A stretch of 64,000 bases of DNA, from positions 806,001 through 870,000 of the forward strand of contig JAPNXP010000004.1 in assembly GCA_028753945.1 (NCBI GenBank), read 5' to 3'. Under the pieces are notes generated by a model, which made no database searches, was not told the origin of the DNA, and saw only the letters and a list, made by a program, of their open reading frames with translations. Source of the stretch: Hexactinellida sp. DTS-2022 (lineage: Eukaryota > Porifera > Hexactinellida). This document shows, piece after piece, positions 63,858 to 64,000 of the stretch (its first letter is position 1; each line of letters begins with the position of its first letter). A program made the translations under genes and the position numbers.

Positions 63858-64000
63858 CTAATGAAGAGGTTACCGATAATAAGTATCACATTAATTGAAA
63901 ACTCATCAAAGAGTGGAGGTTCCTTAACTCGTTCAAACTTTGAGAAGAAACTTGGAGTGGCATTAATAAAATTAGGAAGCAGCTCTCCTACTCCGTTGCA

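Overview
The window is eukaryotic DNA. It is AT-rich, with many short exons joined by GT-AG introns, dense nested DNA transposons, and extracellular domain families (SRCR, von Willebrand A, Ig-like) typical of metazoans. I cannot place the species. An invertebrate fits best, and an early-branching one such as a sponge is possible but is only a guess.

The main reading is that one very large minus-strand gene crosses the whole window and runs off both ends. From 5' (high coordinates) to 3' (low coordinates) it has six single-exon SRCR domains (63857 to 54352), followed by four copies of a seven-exon cassette. Each cassette is VWA type a (exons A-B-C), VWA type b (exons A-B-C) and one Ig-like exon. 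The 34 exons total about 9.26 kb of coding sequence, roughly 3,090 residues. Every exon length agrees with a single phase scheme: SRCR and Ig 1-1, A 1-2, B 2-0, C 0-1. This argues for one modular gene rather than many fragments. The two VWA types differ: the metal site (MIDAS) looks usable in three of four type-b domains but in only one of four type-a domains. I do not recognise the protein. It is probably secreted or cell-surface, with an adhesion, matrix or recognition role (inference).

The introns are full of transposons. A 9.4-kb P-superfamily element (41896-51250, 7-bp target duplication) sits in one intron. It carries a frameshifted THAP-type transposase. A related foldback element (54777-57592) shares its termini, also has a 7-bp duplication, and holds four nested insertions. 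At least eight small hAT-type elements with target duplications of 8 bp (7 of 8 matching in one case) were found, several filled with tandem copies of their own terminal motif. There are also a MULE-like element with a 9-bp duplication, several pogo/Tc1-like MITEs, and a decayed hAT transposase pseudogene (18728-21090).

A hairpin-bearing satellite with units of about 1.2 kb fills the 16-kb intron 23338-39289. It also occurs in the intron at 16.2-17.3 kb and inside the P element (46.4-50.1 kb). No tRNA, rRNA, CRISPR array or prokaryotic feature was seen.
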